IMG/VR virus record: IMGVR_UViG_3300042305_000014
Span: 1-30,641 of that record
From: a virus
DNA length: 30,641 nucleotides
Strand: one strand, 5' to 3'
Below, one piece after another: positions 29,908-30,641 of this stretch. The translations under genes and the position numbers were made by a program. The notes beneath the pieces were generated by a model. The model worked only from the letters and a program-made list of their open reading frames with translations, made no database searches and was not told where the DNA came from. Position 1 is the first letter of the stretch. Each line of letters begins with the position of its first letter.

Positions 29908-30200
29908 CACTTGGCCTTATTGCGTTCAGAGATGCGCTTTGCCTTGGCTTTGGCATCTGCTTTTGATGATGCGCCCCAAGCCCTCAGACTTAACAGCAAT
30001 CGAGTTGGTTCACCATCCTTGTATTCAGGGCCAGCATTGCCAGCCATGCGAGCCAAGAACGATGCCCTTCTAGGATTGTCACCAGACTTCACTGGTGGTT
30101 TCAGATTCATGCCCTCGGCCTTTGCCGCAGCCCTTCCCTTGGCGTTCAAGCCGCCTTTGGGGTTCTGGCCTTCTTTTCGTGCGTAAGCTGGAGTTTTCAT
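29907..30200 (-). CDS. DUF6321-like small basic protein
   Basis: A 97-residue, Lys/Arg/Ala-rich protein. MKTPAYARKEGQNPKGGLNA, LKPPVKSGDNPRRASFLARM and a final KAWG-like LRAWGASSKADA are landmarks I associate with DUF6321, found in phages and bacteria. It is the third of three coupled small basic genes between the fibre and gp10-like genes. Role unknown; the charge would suit nucleic-acid contact inside the head. Confidence 0.72.
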   Translation of the reverse strand: MKTPAYARKEGQNPKGGLNAKGRAAAKAEGMNLKPPVKSGDNPRRASFLARMAGNAGPEYKDGEPTRLLLSLRAWGASSKADAKAKAKRISERNKAK

Positions 30201-30430
30201 CTGAACCCCTTGATCTTTTCAGCAATCTTTTTAGGCTGCTTGGCAAACTGCTTTCCTGCCTTTGTAGCCTCACGCTTTGCCCTTGTGGTTGCCGCATACT
30301 CAGCCGCAGTCAGTGCTTTAATCGCCTTCTCAGGCAGATATCTCTCGCCTGTTTCAGACGATGGCTTTCCAGACTTGGTGCGCCAGTTTTGACTTGACCA
30401 ATCTTTGAGGCTTTTTTGTGTGGCTTTCAT
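30197..30430 (-). CDS. DUF5872-like protein, C-terminal half as a separate gene
   Basis: A 77-residue basic protein. SLKDWSSQNWRTKSGKPSSE, then TGERYLPEKAIKALTAAEYA and TTRAKREATKAGKQF match the second half of what I recall as DUF5872 proteins. It overlaps the preceding gene, which carries the first half, by ATGA, and the next gene by ATGA. Confidence 0.72.
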   Translation of the reverse strand: MKATQKSLKDWSSQNWRTKSGKPSSETGERYLPEKAIKALTAAEYAATTRAKREATKAGKQFAKQPKKIAEKIKGFR

Positions 30431-30612
30431 TTATAACCGCCACCTTTTTCTTTGTACTTCTTTGCCAACAGTTGGGCTTTGCGAGCCGACCATTCACCAG
30501 CCGCAGTGCCTTGCACAGCAGAACCTTTGATTTCCTCAAAGAGCCGCTTACGCATGGTTGGCTTCGTGTAGTTGCCAGCCTCATTGACCGATGACTTGGG
30601 CTTGGTAGCCAT
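30427..30612 (-). CDS. DUF5872-like protein, N-terminal half as a separate gene
   Basis: A 61-residue basic protein. YTKPTMRKRLFEEIKG and EWSARKAQLLAKKYKEKGGG match the first half of the DUF5872 pattern. Its start lies in the end overlap, so on the circle it follows the fibre gene (TAATG coupling seen at 92-94). Its stop is coupled (ATGA) to the gene holding the second half. Confidence 0.75.
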   Translation of the reverse strand: MATKPKSSVNEAGNYTKPTMRKRLFEEIKGSAVQGTAAGEWSARKAQLLAKKYKEKGGGYK

Positions 30613-30641
30613 TATGAGTCTACGCCTTTAATAACTGCAAA
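30521..30641. repeat. Right copy of the 121-base end overlap
   Basis: Same sequence as 1-121 with G at 30568 where the left copy has A. See the left copy for meaning. On the circular map this copy and the left one are a single segment covering the end of the fibre gene and the start of the DUF5872-like gene. Confidence 0.9.

Noticed and set aside
1-30641. True direct terminal repeats (T7-like packaging)
   Set aside because: The two ends differ by one base, and the terminase, portal and gene order are of the headful type.

Overview
The window is best read as one complete tailed-phage genome assembled as a circle. Its first 121 bases recur as its last 121 bases with one silent difference, so the unique length is 30,520 and a gene crosses the joint. 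The virion and DNA-entry genes follow the order of Salmonella phage P22: small and large terminase, portal, scaffold, coat, gp4-like head completion protein, fibre, gp10-like stabilisation protein, three ejection proteins, and a tailspike head-binding protein. This points to a short-tailed (podovirus-type) phage with headful packaging. The host is not shown directly. Composition and the overall protein set suggest a freshwater betaproteobacterium, which is a low-confidence inference. I see no integrase, CI-type repressor, tRNA, CRISPR array or insertion sequence.

Layout: a 146-base control region (13286-13431) divides two early operons. Rightward (13432-16087) runs a small recombination operon: an ERF-type annealing protein, a YqaJ-type exonuclease, an SSB-like protein with an acidic tail, a winged-helix protein and several small unknowns. 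Leftward runs a Cro-like repressor, a structured leader and terminator, a replication initiator carrying 11-base iterons, a lambda P-like protein, a C5-cytosine methyltransferase, a beta-class adenine methyltransferase, RusA, NinB, a zinc ribbon and an HNH-type protein. A terminator at 8922-8945 ends this block. The leftward late block starts with the terminases (8874), crosses the joint, and ends at the lysis genes (16073), where it meets the rightward operon tail to tail. Most genes are joined by ATGA-type overlaps, so translational coupling is the rule.

Most notable: (1) between cro and the replication gene, an 83-base segment folds on paper into a closed three-way-junction RNA with an 18-base outer stem and a U8 tail, overlapping a 33-codon ORF and a competing small hairpin; (2) the cytosine methyltransferase gene is open over almost its full length in a second frame (238 codons); (3) three GATATC-containing iterons sit 11 bases apart inside the initiator gene, out of phase with its codons; (4) several very small genes hidden by overlaps, of 26, 30, 47, 49 and 54 codons; (5) a two-gene split of what I recall as a single protein family (DUF5872).

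All family assignments are by eye from protein sequence and gene order; no search was run.
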